Below are positions 38,486 to 45,141 of a stretch of DNA of 45,141 nucleotides, piece after piece. Made by a program: the position numbers and the translations under genes. The DNA is from Vibrio quintilis (GTDB lineage Bacteria > Pseudomonadota > Gammaproteobacteria > Enterobacterales > Vibrionaceae), in the NCBI RefSeq assembly GCF_024529975.1, contig NZ_AP024899.1, positions 1 to 45,141 on the forward strand. Reading direction: 5' to 3'. The stretch's first letter is position 1. Each line of letters starts with the position of its first letter. The notes beneath the pieces were generated by a model. The model did no database searches, was not told where the DNA came from, and saw only the letters and a list, made by a program, of their open reading frames with translations.

Positions 38486-38951
38486 TTTCAAAGAAACACC
38501 TTTGCTCGCATTTCTTCGTCAGCAGCAGATTAATCACCGTCTGCTGCGACAGGATAAACCGGCATCCACGATAGAAGAAGCTGCACGACTCCGGGGTATC
38601 CGGCCCGGACAGATGGTAAAATGTATTTTACTCAGAGATATGGATGACCGGTATGCGCTCGCCTGTGTACCGGGACATCTGTCTGTAGATCCGAAAAAAG
38701 TAAGGGCTCACCTGGGCTGGAAACGGATGACATGTGCCAATAGCGATTATGTTTATCAAATCACAGGCTACCACACCGGTACCGTCACACCTTTACTGTT
38801 GAAAACGACACTCCCGGTTCTGTTTGATCCTGCAATCCGGAAAGAACAGGAAATCACAATCAGCAGCGGCCACCTGACGGCCGGAATCGCAATGTCTTCA
38901 CAAGATCTGATTACACTCGTTAACCCGCTCATCACTGAAATCCATCGCTGA
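38475..38951 (+). CDS. YbaK/ProX-type aminoacyl-tRNA deacylase domain protein
   Basis: A stand-alone editing-domain protein of 158 residues related to YbaK and to the proline-tRNA ligase insertion domain. It has [17 protein letters not shown] followed by [11 protein letters not shown] (the conserved Lys region) and ends with a [11 protein letters not shown] segment. Such proteins hydrolyse misacylated tRNA; which tRNA is not evident here, and it differs from E. coli YbaK itself. The start codon lies inside ygfZ (11-nt overlap), so it is translated with it. RNA quality control beside YgfZ is suggestive but unproven. Confidence 0.8.
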   Translation: MTNNFKETPLLAFLRQQQINHRLLRQDKPASTIEEAARLRGIRPGQMVKCILLRDMDDRYALACVPGHLSVDPKKVRAHLGWKRMTCANSDYVYQITGYHTGTVTPLLLKTTLPVLFDPAIRKEQEITISSGHLTAGIAMSSQDLITLVNPLITEIHR

Positions 38952-39223
38952 AAAATTTGAACCAATGTTATCTGATTGTCACATTTATCCGGCTTAATGT
39001 GTGCGGTTTGTTAACCGGTGGTGTCTGCAGGCTACTGAAAAGACAGCCTTTTAAATACGACAACCACACCACCAAAAGTTCATTTAATTCTGTTAAATAT
39101 GTAGTGTGCAGCACAAAAATTTAATTTGATTATAAATTTTCATATTTTTAACCAGAATAGTCACATTACTTTGTTAAAAACTGAATATAATTACAGGTGC
39201 GTGATACATAAAAGGATACAAAT

Positions 39224-39430
39224 ATGAGACTGTTTAAGCGCTATACACCAGGTATGATTGCTAAACATGTAAGTCGTCTTTTTAAAGGTAGAATCTATAT
39301 TTATGGTATTGGAAAGTTTGAGTTTGATAATGGCAAATTAATCCTGCCGGAAAAAGCAGAACAGCGTCACTACAGGACAGTAAAAGAAGTCAATCAGGAA
39401 ATCATGAAACTACGCTTCGTGCATATATAA
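39224..39430 (+). CDS. small basic hypothetical protein
   Basis: 68 residues, rich in Lys and Arg, beginning MRLFKRYTPGMIAKHVS and including RLFKGRIYIYGIGKFEFDNG, a probable beta hairpin, then a helical tail. GGATA is placed well before the ATG, and the codon use looks like its neighbours, so I regard it as a real gene. I do not recognise a characterised family, though I have an impression of similar Vibrio proteins near ubiI. There is no signal peptide or membrane segment. It converges on ubiI. Confidence 0.7.
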   Translation: MRLFKRYTPGMIAKHVSRLFKGRIYIYGIGKFEFDNGKLILPEKAEQRHYRTVKEVNQEIMKLRFVHI

Positions 39431-39461
39431 CATAACGAATTCACGCCGGCTAACGCTTCAC

Positions 39462-39495
39462 CAGGGCAACAGAAAAATCCAAGAACGTTGCCCTG
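39462..39495. terminator. stem-loop between the small gene and ubiI
   Basis: CAGGGCAAC (39462-39470) and GTTGCCCTG (39487-39495) form a perfect 9-bp stem with a 16-nt loop in the convergent gap. There is no T-tract, so terminator activity is uncertain. Confidence 0.4.
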
Positions 39496-39506
39496 ATAAA
39501 TCTTCC

Positions 39507-40724
39507 CTAATTATCCCCCGGGCCGGCTAATTCAGGTAAATTACCCCGTATACCTAAAGCTCTCAGCATCATTTCATGTTTCACACCCGGTAATTGATTC
39601 ATCACAGTCATTCCAACACCCCGAAGCAGTTTCTTTACAGGAAATGAACCATCAAAAGTCTCTTTCAGTCCCTGCATCGCAGCAATCATTTTTGCAGCTT
39701 CTGTTTTTCTCCAGCGTTCATAAGGCCGTAAATGTTTATGGACTCCAATATCTTTTCCCTGTTGCCATAAACCAATAATTTCCTGTGCCAGTGACGCTGC
39801 ATCCAGCAGCCCCAGATTCACTCCCTGTCCCGCCAAAGGATGAATGGTATGAGCGGCATCGCCAACCAAAGCAACCCGTTCAGACACAAAATCCCGCGCA
39901 TAACGCATTTTCAGAGGAATGACCGCCCGTTCACTCACAAGTTGGCACATCCCCAGCCGGCAATCAAACCCGGCAGAAAGTTGCTGACAAAAATAGTTGT
40001 GCTCCATTTCCATCAACACTTTTGCTTTATCTGGTTCAGTGGACCAGACAATAGAACATAAATCAGGTTCAGATAATGGTAAAAAAGCCAGCGGACCATC
40101 AGGTGTAAAAATCTGTCGGGCAGTTTGATGGTGCAGTTCACTCGTTCTGACAGTCGCCACAATTGCATGATGACCGTAATCCCAGTGAGTAAGCGGTATA
40201 TCCTGTTGTTGCCGGACCCAGGATTGAGAACCATCAGCACCAATAACCAGCTTCGCGGTTAATGACTCTCCGCTTTCCAGCGTCAGCCAGACTTCATTTT
40301 CTCCGACAGCCAGACTTTGACAACGGGCGGGCATCAACAATGAAACATTAGGTAGCTGCCTGACTTTCTCCAACGCTGCCAGCTGAATGACCCGATTCTC
40401 AACAATATGGCCTAAATCAGGCTGCCCAAGTGAATCACTGTCAAACTGAATACGGGAAAAACTATCTTTTTCCCACACTTCCATACGCCGGTATTCTGCC
40501 GCCCGCCTGCGAAGAATACCTTCCCAAATACCCAGATTCTTAAACACATGCTCACTGGCCCGGTTCAATGCAGAAACCCGGATATCGGGCACATCATTCA
40601 GCTCAGGCGAAGGTTCTTTTCCTTCAATGACAGCGACTCTTAAATCTGTTTGCTCTAAAGCAGCAGCAAGAGTCAGGCCCACCATGCCTCCGCCGACGAT
40701 AGCTATATCAAAACTTTGTATCAT
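39507..40724 (-). CDS. ubiI: 2-octaprenylphenol 5-hydroxylase (UbiI)
   Basis: FAD monooxygenase of ubiquinone synthesis that hydroxylates C5 of the ring. The 405 residues compare with 400 in E. coli. The FAD motif is IVGGGMVGLTLAAAL at 9-23 and the second FAD contact GDAAHTIHPLAGQGVNLGL is in the C-terminal half. It lies 13 nt after ubiH; the two paralogues are adjacent in many gamma-proteobacteria. It was previously called visC. Confidence 0.95.
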   Translation of the reverse strand: MIQSFDIAIVGGGMVGLTLAAALEQTDLRVAVIEGKEPSPELNDVPDIRVSALNRASEHVFKNLGIWEGILRRRAAEYRRMEVWEKDSFSRIQFDSDSLGQPDLGHIVENRVIQLAALEKVRQLPNVSLLMPARCQSLAVGENEVWLTLESGESLTAKLVIGADGSQSWVRQQQDIPLTHWDYGHHAIVATVRTSELHHQTARQIFTPDGPLAFLPLSEPDLCSIVWSTEPDKAKVLMEMEHNYFCQQLSAGFDCRLGMCQLVSERAVIPLKMRYARDFVSERVALVGDAAHTIHPLAGQGVNLGLLDAASLAQEIIGLWQQGKDIGVHKHLRPYERWRKTEAAKMIAAMQGLKETFDGSFPVKKLLRGVGMTVMNQLPGVKHEMMLRALGIRGNLPELAGPGDN

Positions 40725-40737
40725 TTACACAAACCTT

Positions 40738-41913
40738 TTAACGGATAACATGCCCCAGCGTACGTTTCAGCAAAGGCTGTTGAAGTAAGGGAACCAGATC
40801 AAAAAACATCAACCCCAGATTACGGCTGACTGCTGCCGGAACCCATTGATTCGAAAAAAGACTAACCAGTGAAGAAGTGATTCCGGCAGTTTGATTGCGA
40901 TCGGAACACCGGCGATCCTGATATTTCAACAATCCGGCAATATCACCAACATCTCCCGGCTGTTGTTGCTCAAGGCATTCAACAAGTGTCGCCACATCAC
41001 GGATTCCCAGATTAAACCCCTGCCCCGCGATGGGATGAAGTGTCTGAGCCGCATTACCAATCACGGCAAACCGGTGAGATACAGTCCTTGAGCGCACCGT
41101 CAGTTTCAACGGGTACACAGCCCGGCTTCCGGCCCGTAATATTTTTCCCAAACGCCAGCCAAAAACCTGTTGTAACTTTTCAGCAAAACCATCATCAGAG
41201 GAAATACTTTCTGCCTGGCCGGGTTCCATACACCAGACCAGAGACATACGTTCATTCTTCATAGGCAATAAAGCAACCGGTCCATTCGGAGTAAAACGTT
41301 CAAAGGCCCGCCCGGAGTGGGGCTGGGCTACTGCAACATTAGCGATCACTGCAGACTGCTCAAAATCATAAACATCAGCTGTGTGTCCAAGTAATTCACA
41401 ACATGTGGAAGCGCTGCCATCAGCGGCAACCAGCAACTTTGCCTGAATATCCCCGAAATTTTTCAGCGTGACAGTCACTGAATCCGGCTGTCTGTCCACA
41501 AGCTCTATCTGCTGTGGACAAAAAAGCGAAACAGATGAACACTGCCTTAAAAGCTCAGTGTAAATCCGGCCAACATCTGCTAACTCAACCACATAACCTA
41601 ATGCAGAAAGACCTGCGTGTTCCGGTTCAATATCAGCCATTCCCGCATGCCCGGCATCGGAAACATGAATATGCTGAATCGGTGTGGTATAAGGAAAAAT
41701 ATGCTCCCAGAGATCAAACGCCTGCAGAATCCGCACCGTACCATCAGATAAAGCAATGGATCTCGCATCAAAGCCGGGATGCTCTTGCTCTGATGGGTCA
41801 AAAGCTTCGACAACTGCAATCTTCAGGCGCCCGTTAAAACGTTGATTTAACGCCAAAGCGAGCGTTGCTCCGGTCATTGCTCCACCAGAAATAACGATAT
41901 CAAACAGCTGCAT
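40738..41913 (-). CDS. ubiH: 2-octaprenyl-6-methoxyphenol hydroxylase (UbiH)
   Basis: FAD monooxygenase of ubiquinone synthesis that hydroxylates C1. The 391 residues compare with 392 in E. coli. The motif GNAAQTLHPIAGQGFNLGI, with Asn instead of Asp, separates UbiH from UbiI. The dinucleotide loop reads SGGAMTGATLAL, with Ala at the last glycine of GxGxxG's first pair, a substitution I believe is shared by Vibrio UbiH. It is followed at 13 nt by ubiI. In E. coli pepP lies between ygfB and ubiH; here the gap is only 36 nt. Confidence 0.95.
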   Translation of the reverse strand: MQLFDIVISGGAMTGATLALALNQRFNGRLKIAVVEAFDPSEQEHPGFDARSIALSDGTVRILQAFDLWEHIFPYTTPIQHIHVSDAGHAGMADIEPEHAGLSALGYVVELADVGRIYTELLRQCSSVSLFCPQQIELVDRQPDSVTVTLKNFGDIQAKLLVAADGSASTCCELLGHTADVYDFEQSAVIANVAVAQPHSGRAFERFTPNGPVALLPMKNERMSLVWCMEPGQAESISSDDGFAEKLQQVFGWRLGKILRAGSRAVYPLKLTVRSRTVSHRFAVIGNAAQTLHPIAGQGFNLGIRDVATLVECLEQQQPGDVGDIAGLLKYQDRRCSDRNQTAGITSSLVSLFSNQWVPAAVSRNLGLMFFDLVPLLQQPLLKRTLGHVIR

Positions 41914-41949
41914 ACAACGCCCCCGGAAATAAAATAAGAATTGACTGAA

Positions 41950-42528
41950 TTAATGTAACGTTGGGTTTTTCTTCTGCGGTTCACGGTGAGCGCCACACTC
42001 AGCATGAATCGTCAGGACACACACTTTGACATGCTCAATCACCTGTTCAAGCAGAAGTGACTGTTCATTCAAATCATCCTCTTCATCGATTATCAGCTTA
42101 CCTATCTCTTCCAGATCTCCCAATGCTTCTTTCGATCCTTCAGAAAGGGATTTGACATCCAGCCGTGCCAGCCCCAGACCGGAAATAAAGTGATTGACCC
42201 ATTCAGAGACAGCTTCAGCTTTCTCCACTAAAGCTGCATCAACCTCAGCTTCAGGCAATACAAGAGATAACCTGAAGTCATCTTCATTCATCTCGTCTGT
42301 TGTATGCGTCATTACTTTTTCCGCCAGAGACAACGCCGTCATAGTCCAGGCCATCCCTTCACTCGTATAATCAAATAATAAAGGCTGCCAGCTGCCGTCA
42401 TCTGTTTTCAGCCCGCCGGACAACATGCCGGTCAGTAAACCATGCAACTCTGCCGGGGTAACCGCCAGACTTGCCGACTTCAACGTATCTGAAAAAAACA
42501 GATAATCAGGTAACTTTGTCTTACTCAT
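41950..42528 (-). CDS. ygfB: UPF0149 family protein YgfB
   Basis: 192 residues, against 192-194 in E. coli. Family marks are SLAVTPAELHGLLTGMLSGG, EGMAWTMTAL and EWVNHFISGLGLARL, and the C-terminal NPTLH matches the E. coli PTLH end. The molecular role is unsettled; the Pseudomonas homologue affects ampD regulation. I use the ATG at 42528; a GTG four codons earlier is also open. Divergent from zapA. Confidence 0.9.
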   Translation of the reverse strand: MSKTKLPDYLFFSDTLKSASLAVTPAELHGLLTGMLSGGLKTDDGSWQPLLFDYTSEGMAWTMTALSLAEKVMTHTTDEMNEDDFRLSLVLPEAEVDAALVEKAEAVSEWVNHFISGLGLARLDVKSLSEGSKEALGDLEEIGKLIIDEEDDLNEQSLLLEQVIEHVKVCVLTIHAECGAHREPQKKNPTLH

Positions 42529-42901
42529 TTTCAGGATCACTATCAGGGAAAAGAACTATCATCCTACCATTTCAGATAAATCGCCGAAATGTAAAATCCG
42601 GAATATTGACGGCATCAGGTGAACAAAATACCGAAAAGTACAATCAACCTACTCAAGATTTAGGCAGGGTCTGTATTTTTAACCAGCCATTGACCTTGAT
42701 CTCACTGGAAAGACTTGAATCTTAAGATGGCTTTACCTATAGTTTCCGTCTTGACGATAATAAGGATGAGACAATAGCCTGTGATTTGTGAACAGGACTT
42801 GTGTGAGTCCGGAAAAACTGGACCATACTTGTGTTATCCATACCTGTATCGGGAAGTTGAATATTATCATTCATAACAGTTTTGTTACGAGTTCATTGAT
42901 C
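42529..42901. other. ygfB-zapA divergent intergenic region
   Basis: About 370 nt without a convincing gene; it must contain the two divergent promoters. I see AT-rich stretches and TTGACG near 42752 as a possible -35 toward zapA, but no -10 at good spacing. Confidence 0.4.
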
Positions 42902-43195
42902 ATGAGTAATCAAGCGGTTGACGTGAAGATTTTAGGAAAAATCACCCGGGTAAATTGTCCGGCGGGGCAGGAAGAATCGCTGATTCAGGCAGCTCAGGAA
43001 CTCAATGATCGTTTACAGATGATGTCTGAAAAAACCAAAGTGACGAATGAAATCAATTTATTGACGATTGCTGCGCTGAACATCTGTTATGAATTGCAGG
43101 AAAAAAATCAGGCATCTCACCATTTGTCTGAGCGTATTGAAAGATTATCAGCATCACTGGAAGATGCACTTCGCCGGAGCTCTCAACCCGAATAA
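42902..43195 (+). CDS. zapA: cell division protein ZapA
   Basis: FtsZ-associated protein that bundles filaments and stabilises the Z ring. The 97 residues compare with 109 in E. coli. The N-terminal VDVKILGKITRVNCPAGQEESL and the coiled-coil C-terminus (about 60-95) are typical. A start 38 codons upstream in frame is not supported by the family. 6S RNA and fau follow, as in E. coli. Confidence 0.93.
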   Translation: MSNQAVDVKILGKITRVNCPAGQEESLIQAAQELNDRLQMMSEKTKVTNEINLLTIAALNICYELQEKNQASHHLSERIERLSASLEDALRRSSQPE

Positions 43196-43217
43196 GGCAA
43201 AGAATCCGGCAAAAAAA

Positions 43218-43402
43218 TTTACCCTGGAGTGTGCGTCAGCGGAGTGAGTCCCTGAGCCGATAAGCAATACCTAAGGGTTAGTATCTGATAGCTATTGAGC
43301 AAGCTCGGCCTGAACCGAGAAGCCTACGGTTATCAATCCTGATCCGCCTTGAACCAGCTGGTTCAAGGGTCCAACATCTGCGACGGCACTCTGGGGTATC
43401 TT
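43218..43402 (+). ncRNA. ssrS: 6S RNA
   Basis: About 185 nt between zapA and fau. Conserved 6S elements are visible: GTCCCTGAGCCGAT near 43248-43261, AGCTCGGCCTGAACCGAGAAGCC and CTTGAACCAGCTGGTTCAAGGG around the open bubble, and a closing stem in which CCCTGGAGTGTGCGTC pairs with GACGGCACTCTGGGG. 6S RNA mimics an open promoter, binds sigma-70 RNA polymerase and rises in stationary phase. Ends are estimated from the closing stem and may differ by a few bases. Confidence 0.92.
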
Positions 43403-43435
43403 CAATTCAACTTTATGATTCTATCCGGAAAAATC

Positions 43436-44044
43436 ATGCCAGAGTATAACGCCCTGAGTGCCCGCTCAAACTTCAGAACTGAGATCAGAAAAAAGAGAAA
43501 TCAGTTAACATCAGATTTTCAGCAAAATGCGGCTCATCAATTGATACATCAATGCAGGCAATTACCTGAAGTTGAAGCCAGTCAACATATTGCACTTTAT
43601 TTATCCTCAGATGGAGAACTGGATACACAACTGATCATTCAGTGGCTATGGCAACAGGAAAAGTCTGTTTACCTTCCGGTTATCCACCCTGTCTCACCGG
43701 GACACCTCCTGTTTCTAAAGTATGATAACGAGACTCAAATGGTCGCTAACCGCTACGGTATACAAGAACCCCGGCTGAAGAAAGATGACGTCCTGCCTGT
43801 TCAGTACCTGGACTTGATCTTCACGCCGCTTGTCGGATTTGATGCCACCGGGCAACGTCTGGGAATGGGTGGCGGTTATTATGATCGTACTCTGGCTGAC
43901 TGGAAAAAAGTAAAACAAAATCCCACGATGGTCGGTTTAGCGCATGATTGTCAGTATGTTGATCAACTTCCGGTAGCATCCTGGGATATACCACTGCCTA
44001 AAATTGTTACTCCCACCAAAATATGGAGTTGGGAATCAAACTGA
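43436..44044 (+). CDS. fau: 5-formyltetrahydrofolate cyclo-ligase
   Basis: ATP-dependent conversion of 5-formyl-THF to 5,10-methenyl-THF. The 202 residues compare with 182-200 for E. coli YgfA. The N-terminal RTEIRKKRNQL and the C-terminal glycine-rich TPLVGFDATGQRLGMGGGYY are diagnostic. I use the ATG at 43436 with GGA upstream, which keeps the coding region clear of 6S RNA; frames starting earlier would run into the RNA gene. Conserved ssrS-fau linkage suggests co-transcription. Confidence 0.95.
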   Translation: MPEYNALSARSNFRTEIRKKRNQLTSDFQQNAAHQLIHQCRQLPEVEASQHIALYLSSDGELDTQLIIQWLWQQEKSVYLPVIHPVSPGHLLFLKYDNETQMVANRYGIQEPRLKKDDVLPVQYLDLIFTPLVGFDATGQRLGMGGGYYDRTLADWKKVKQNPTMVGLAHDCQYVDQLPVASWDIPLPKIVTPTKIWSWESN

Positions 44045-44122
44045 ATGTCGCTATAATCGCCGCCTGAAATACCCGGTGTTCAGAATGAACCACACACAGC
44101 GACCACAAATCAGGAGACGATG

Positions 44123-44779
44123 ATGACCCAGGATGAAATGAAAAAAGAGGCAGGATGGGCTGCGTTGAAGTATGTCAAAAAAGGCAGTATTGTCGGTGTC
44201 GGAACCGGCTCAACGGTCAATCACTTTATTGATGCGCTTGGTTCAATGAAAGATGATATCAAAGGTGCTGTATCCAGTTCTGTCGCGTCGACTGAAAAAC
44301 TAAAAGCGCTGGGCATCCGGATTTATGATTGTAATGACATAGAAAAACTGGATGTCTACATCGATGGCGCTGATGAGATCAATCCAGCCAGGGATATGAT
44401 AAAAGGTGGCGGTGCGGCACTGACCCGTGAAAAAATTGTCGCTGCGATTTCAGAACAGTTTATCTGTATTGTTGATAACACAAAAACAGTCGATGTACTT
44501 GGTCAGTTTCCGCTTCCGGTTGAAGTTATCCCAATGGCCCGGGAACAGGTTTCACGTGAATTAAACAAACTGGGTGGAAAACCGGTTTACCGTGAAGGCG
44601 TCATCACAGACAACGGAAATATCATCATCGATGTTCACGATCTTCACATTACCGATCCAAAAGCGCTTGAAGTAACCCTCAATAACATTCCGGGTGTTGT
44701 GACTAACGGTCTTTTCGCCCACAGAGGCGCTGATGTCATCATCATTGGTACACCCGATGGCGCACGCATTAACAGCTAA
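44123..44779 (+). CDS. rpiA: ribose-5-phosphate isomerase A
   Basis: Interconverts ribulose-5-phosphate and ribose-5-phosphate in the pentose phosphate pathway. The 218 residues compare with 219 in E. coli. Visible motifs are [31 protein letters not shown] (E. coli has Asp where this has Val after SSS), YIDGADEIN and [13 protein letters not shown]. There are two adjacent ATGs; I use the second because GGAG is better spaced and MTQDE is the E. coli N-terminus. The next gene in Vibrio order is serA. Confidence 0.97.
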   Translation: MTQDEMKKEAGWAALKYVKKGSIVGVGTGSTVNHFIDALGSMKDDIKGAVSSSVASTEKLKALGIRIYDCNDIEKLDVYIDGADEINPARDMIKGGGAALTREKIVAAISEQFICIVDNTKTVDVLGQFPLPVEVIPMAREQVSRELNKLGGKPVYREGVITDNGNIIIDVHDLHITDPKALEVTLNNIPGVVTNGLFAHRGADVIIIGTPDGARINS

Positions 44780-44797
44780 AATACGAAAACACCTTCA

Positions 44798-44825
44798 GCC
44801 GCTTCTGCAATACCTCAGAAGCGGC
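44798..44825 (+). terminator. stem-loop after rpiA
   Basis: GCCGCTTCTG and CAGAAGCGGC form a perfect 10-bp stem with an 8-nt loop 19 nt after the rpiA stop. No T-tract follows, so it may be a Rho-assisted end or an mRNA 3' stabiliser. Confidence 0.5.
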
Positions 44826-45141
44826 CATTACCACTAATAATATCCTTATATTTCACATCAAATCATTTCATTAAGAATTGCTTGTATACGCATTAAATAC
44901 AGCGTAAAACATATAGTTTCCGGTTATTTGACAGTAGTTTCTGACTCTGTCTTTATTAACTGTAAACTTCATTATGCCTTATGACGTAAATTTCTTACCC
45001 AAAGACATAATTTTTTGTTACTTTATGACGAGAAAACGCACAAGGAAAACGTTTGCCTGTCGCTAAAAAGCTAAACATTGCTGATTAACGAGCCGTTACC
45101 TTGTGTTTAATCATTGTCTACTTTTTCTAATTAAGGACGAT
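44826..45141 (+). promoter_or_regulatory. rpiA-downstream leader region, apparent serA regulatory region
   Basis: 316 nt, AT-rich, without a gene. It contains a possible promoter (TTGACA at 44928-44933, 18 nt, TTTATT at 44952-44957), a PurR-type operator (45043-45058) and, 4 nt before the window end, AAGGA (45133-45137). Joined to position 1 this AAGGA would be 8 nt from the serA ATG. Confidence 0.6.
45043..45058 (-). promoter_or_regulatory. PurR-type operator
   Basis: Read on the minus strand, AGGCAAACGTTTTCCT fits every defined position of the PurR pattern ANGCAANCGNTTNCNT. It lies about 90 nt before the presumed serA start if the window ends join. PurR control of serine/glycine supply is biologically sensible because glycine and one-carbon units feed purine synthesis. 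The assignment is by pattern only. Confidence 0.65.

Noticed and set aside
1..45141. Plasmid or prophage interpretation of the apparently circular sequence
   Set aside because: No replication initiator, partition, mobilisation, integrase or structural phage genes; all genes but IS200 and the lysR remnant are chromosomal housekeeping types or the single GT-C-like gene.
1..45141. CRISPR arrays, tRNA, rRNA or toxin-antitoxin loci
   Set aside because: No direct-repeat array, cloverleaf or rRNA sequence recognised. The ygfX/sdhE pair has been called a toxin-antitoxin pair (CptA/CptB), but the SdhE flavinylation role is better supported.

Overview
The window is 45 kb of ordinary-looking core chromosome from a gamma-proteobacterium, almost certainly a member of the Vibrionaceae. 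The grounds are gene content and order (rpiA next to serA; fbaA-pgk-epd...tktA-metK; lepA-lepB-rnc-era-recO-pdxJ-acpS; rpoE-rseABC facing nadB; 6S RNA between zapA and fau), protein lengths that match E. coli to within a few residues, and Vibrio-type details such as the acidic N-terminal extension of Era. I cannot name the species. CCGG and the arginine codon CGG look unusually frequent. There are no tRNA, rRNA, CRISPR, prophage, plasmid replication or partition genes.

Layout. 1-9.3 kb: serA converges on a glycolysis/pentose-phosphate block on the minus strand (fbaA, pgk, epd, tktA), interrupted by a plus-strand gene for an uncharacterised GT-C-like membrane protein. 9.3-16.5 kb: a plus-strand housekeeping run, metK, sprT, rsmE, gshB, yqgE, ruvX, yggS, proC, yggT, yggU. 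16.5-17.8 kb: a complete IS200-type insertion sequence followed by the C-terminal two thirds of a LysR-type regulator. 17.8-25.3 kb: mazG, relA, rlmD (minus) and barA (plus). 25.4-34.6 kb: a minus-strand superblock of acpS, pdxJ, recO, era, rnc, lepB, lepA, rseC, rseB, rseA, rpoE. 35-39.4 kb: nadB, the ygfX-sdhE pair, ygfZ, a YbaK-like editing protein and a small hypothetical protein. 39.5-45.1 kb: ubiI, ubiH, ygfB (minus), then zapA, 6S RNA, fau, rpiA and a leader region that looks exactly like the upstream region of serA.

The most important structural observation is that the two ends of the window appear to abut. The last bases carry a Shine-Dalgarno sequence that is correctly spaced for the serA start codon at position 5, and rpiA-serA is the normal Vibrio order. 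The only place where the gene order is broken is the IS200 element, which has yggU on one side and a beheaded lysR on the other, with the missing lysR 5' part nowhere in the window. The simplest reading is that the sequence is a circle, or a tandem unit, closed through IS200: either an assembly loop created by two direct IS200 copies flanking this chromosomal segment, or a real IS200-mediated excision or amplification. It is not a self-replicating plasmid as far as its genes show.

Regulation visible in the sequence: a sigma-E type promoter in front of rpoE; three tandem MetJ boxes at metK; PurR-type operators in front of both tktA (covering its -35) and serA, which would tie precursor supply for purines together; an SD-sequestering hairpin in the IS200 tnpA leader; and a terminator-like hairpin between metK and sprT whose 3' arm is also the sprT ribosome binding site.

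Several genes that E. coli (and in part V. cholerae, from memory) carries at these junctions are absent here: endA/dns between sprT and rsmE, pilT(U) between ruvX and yggS, pepP between ygfB and ubiH, and argP-argO-mscS before fbaA.
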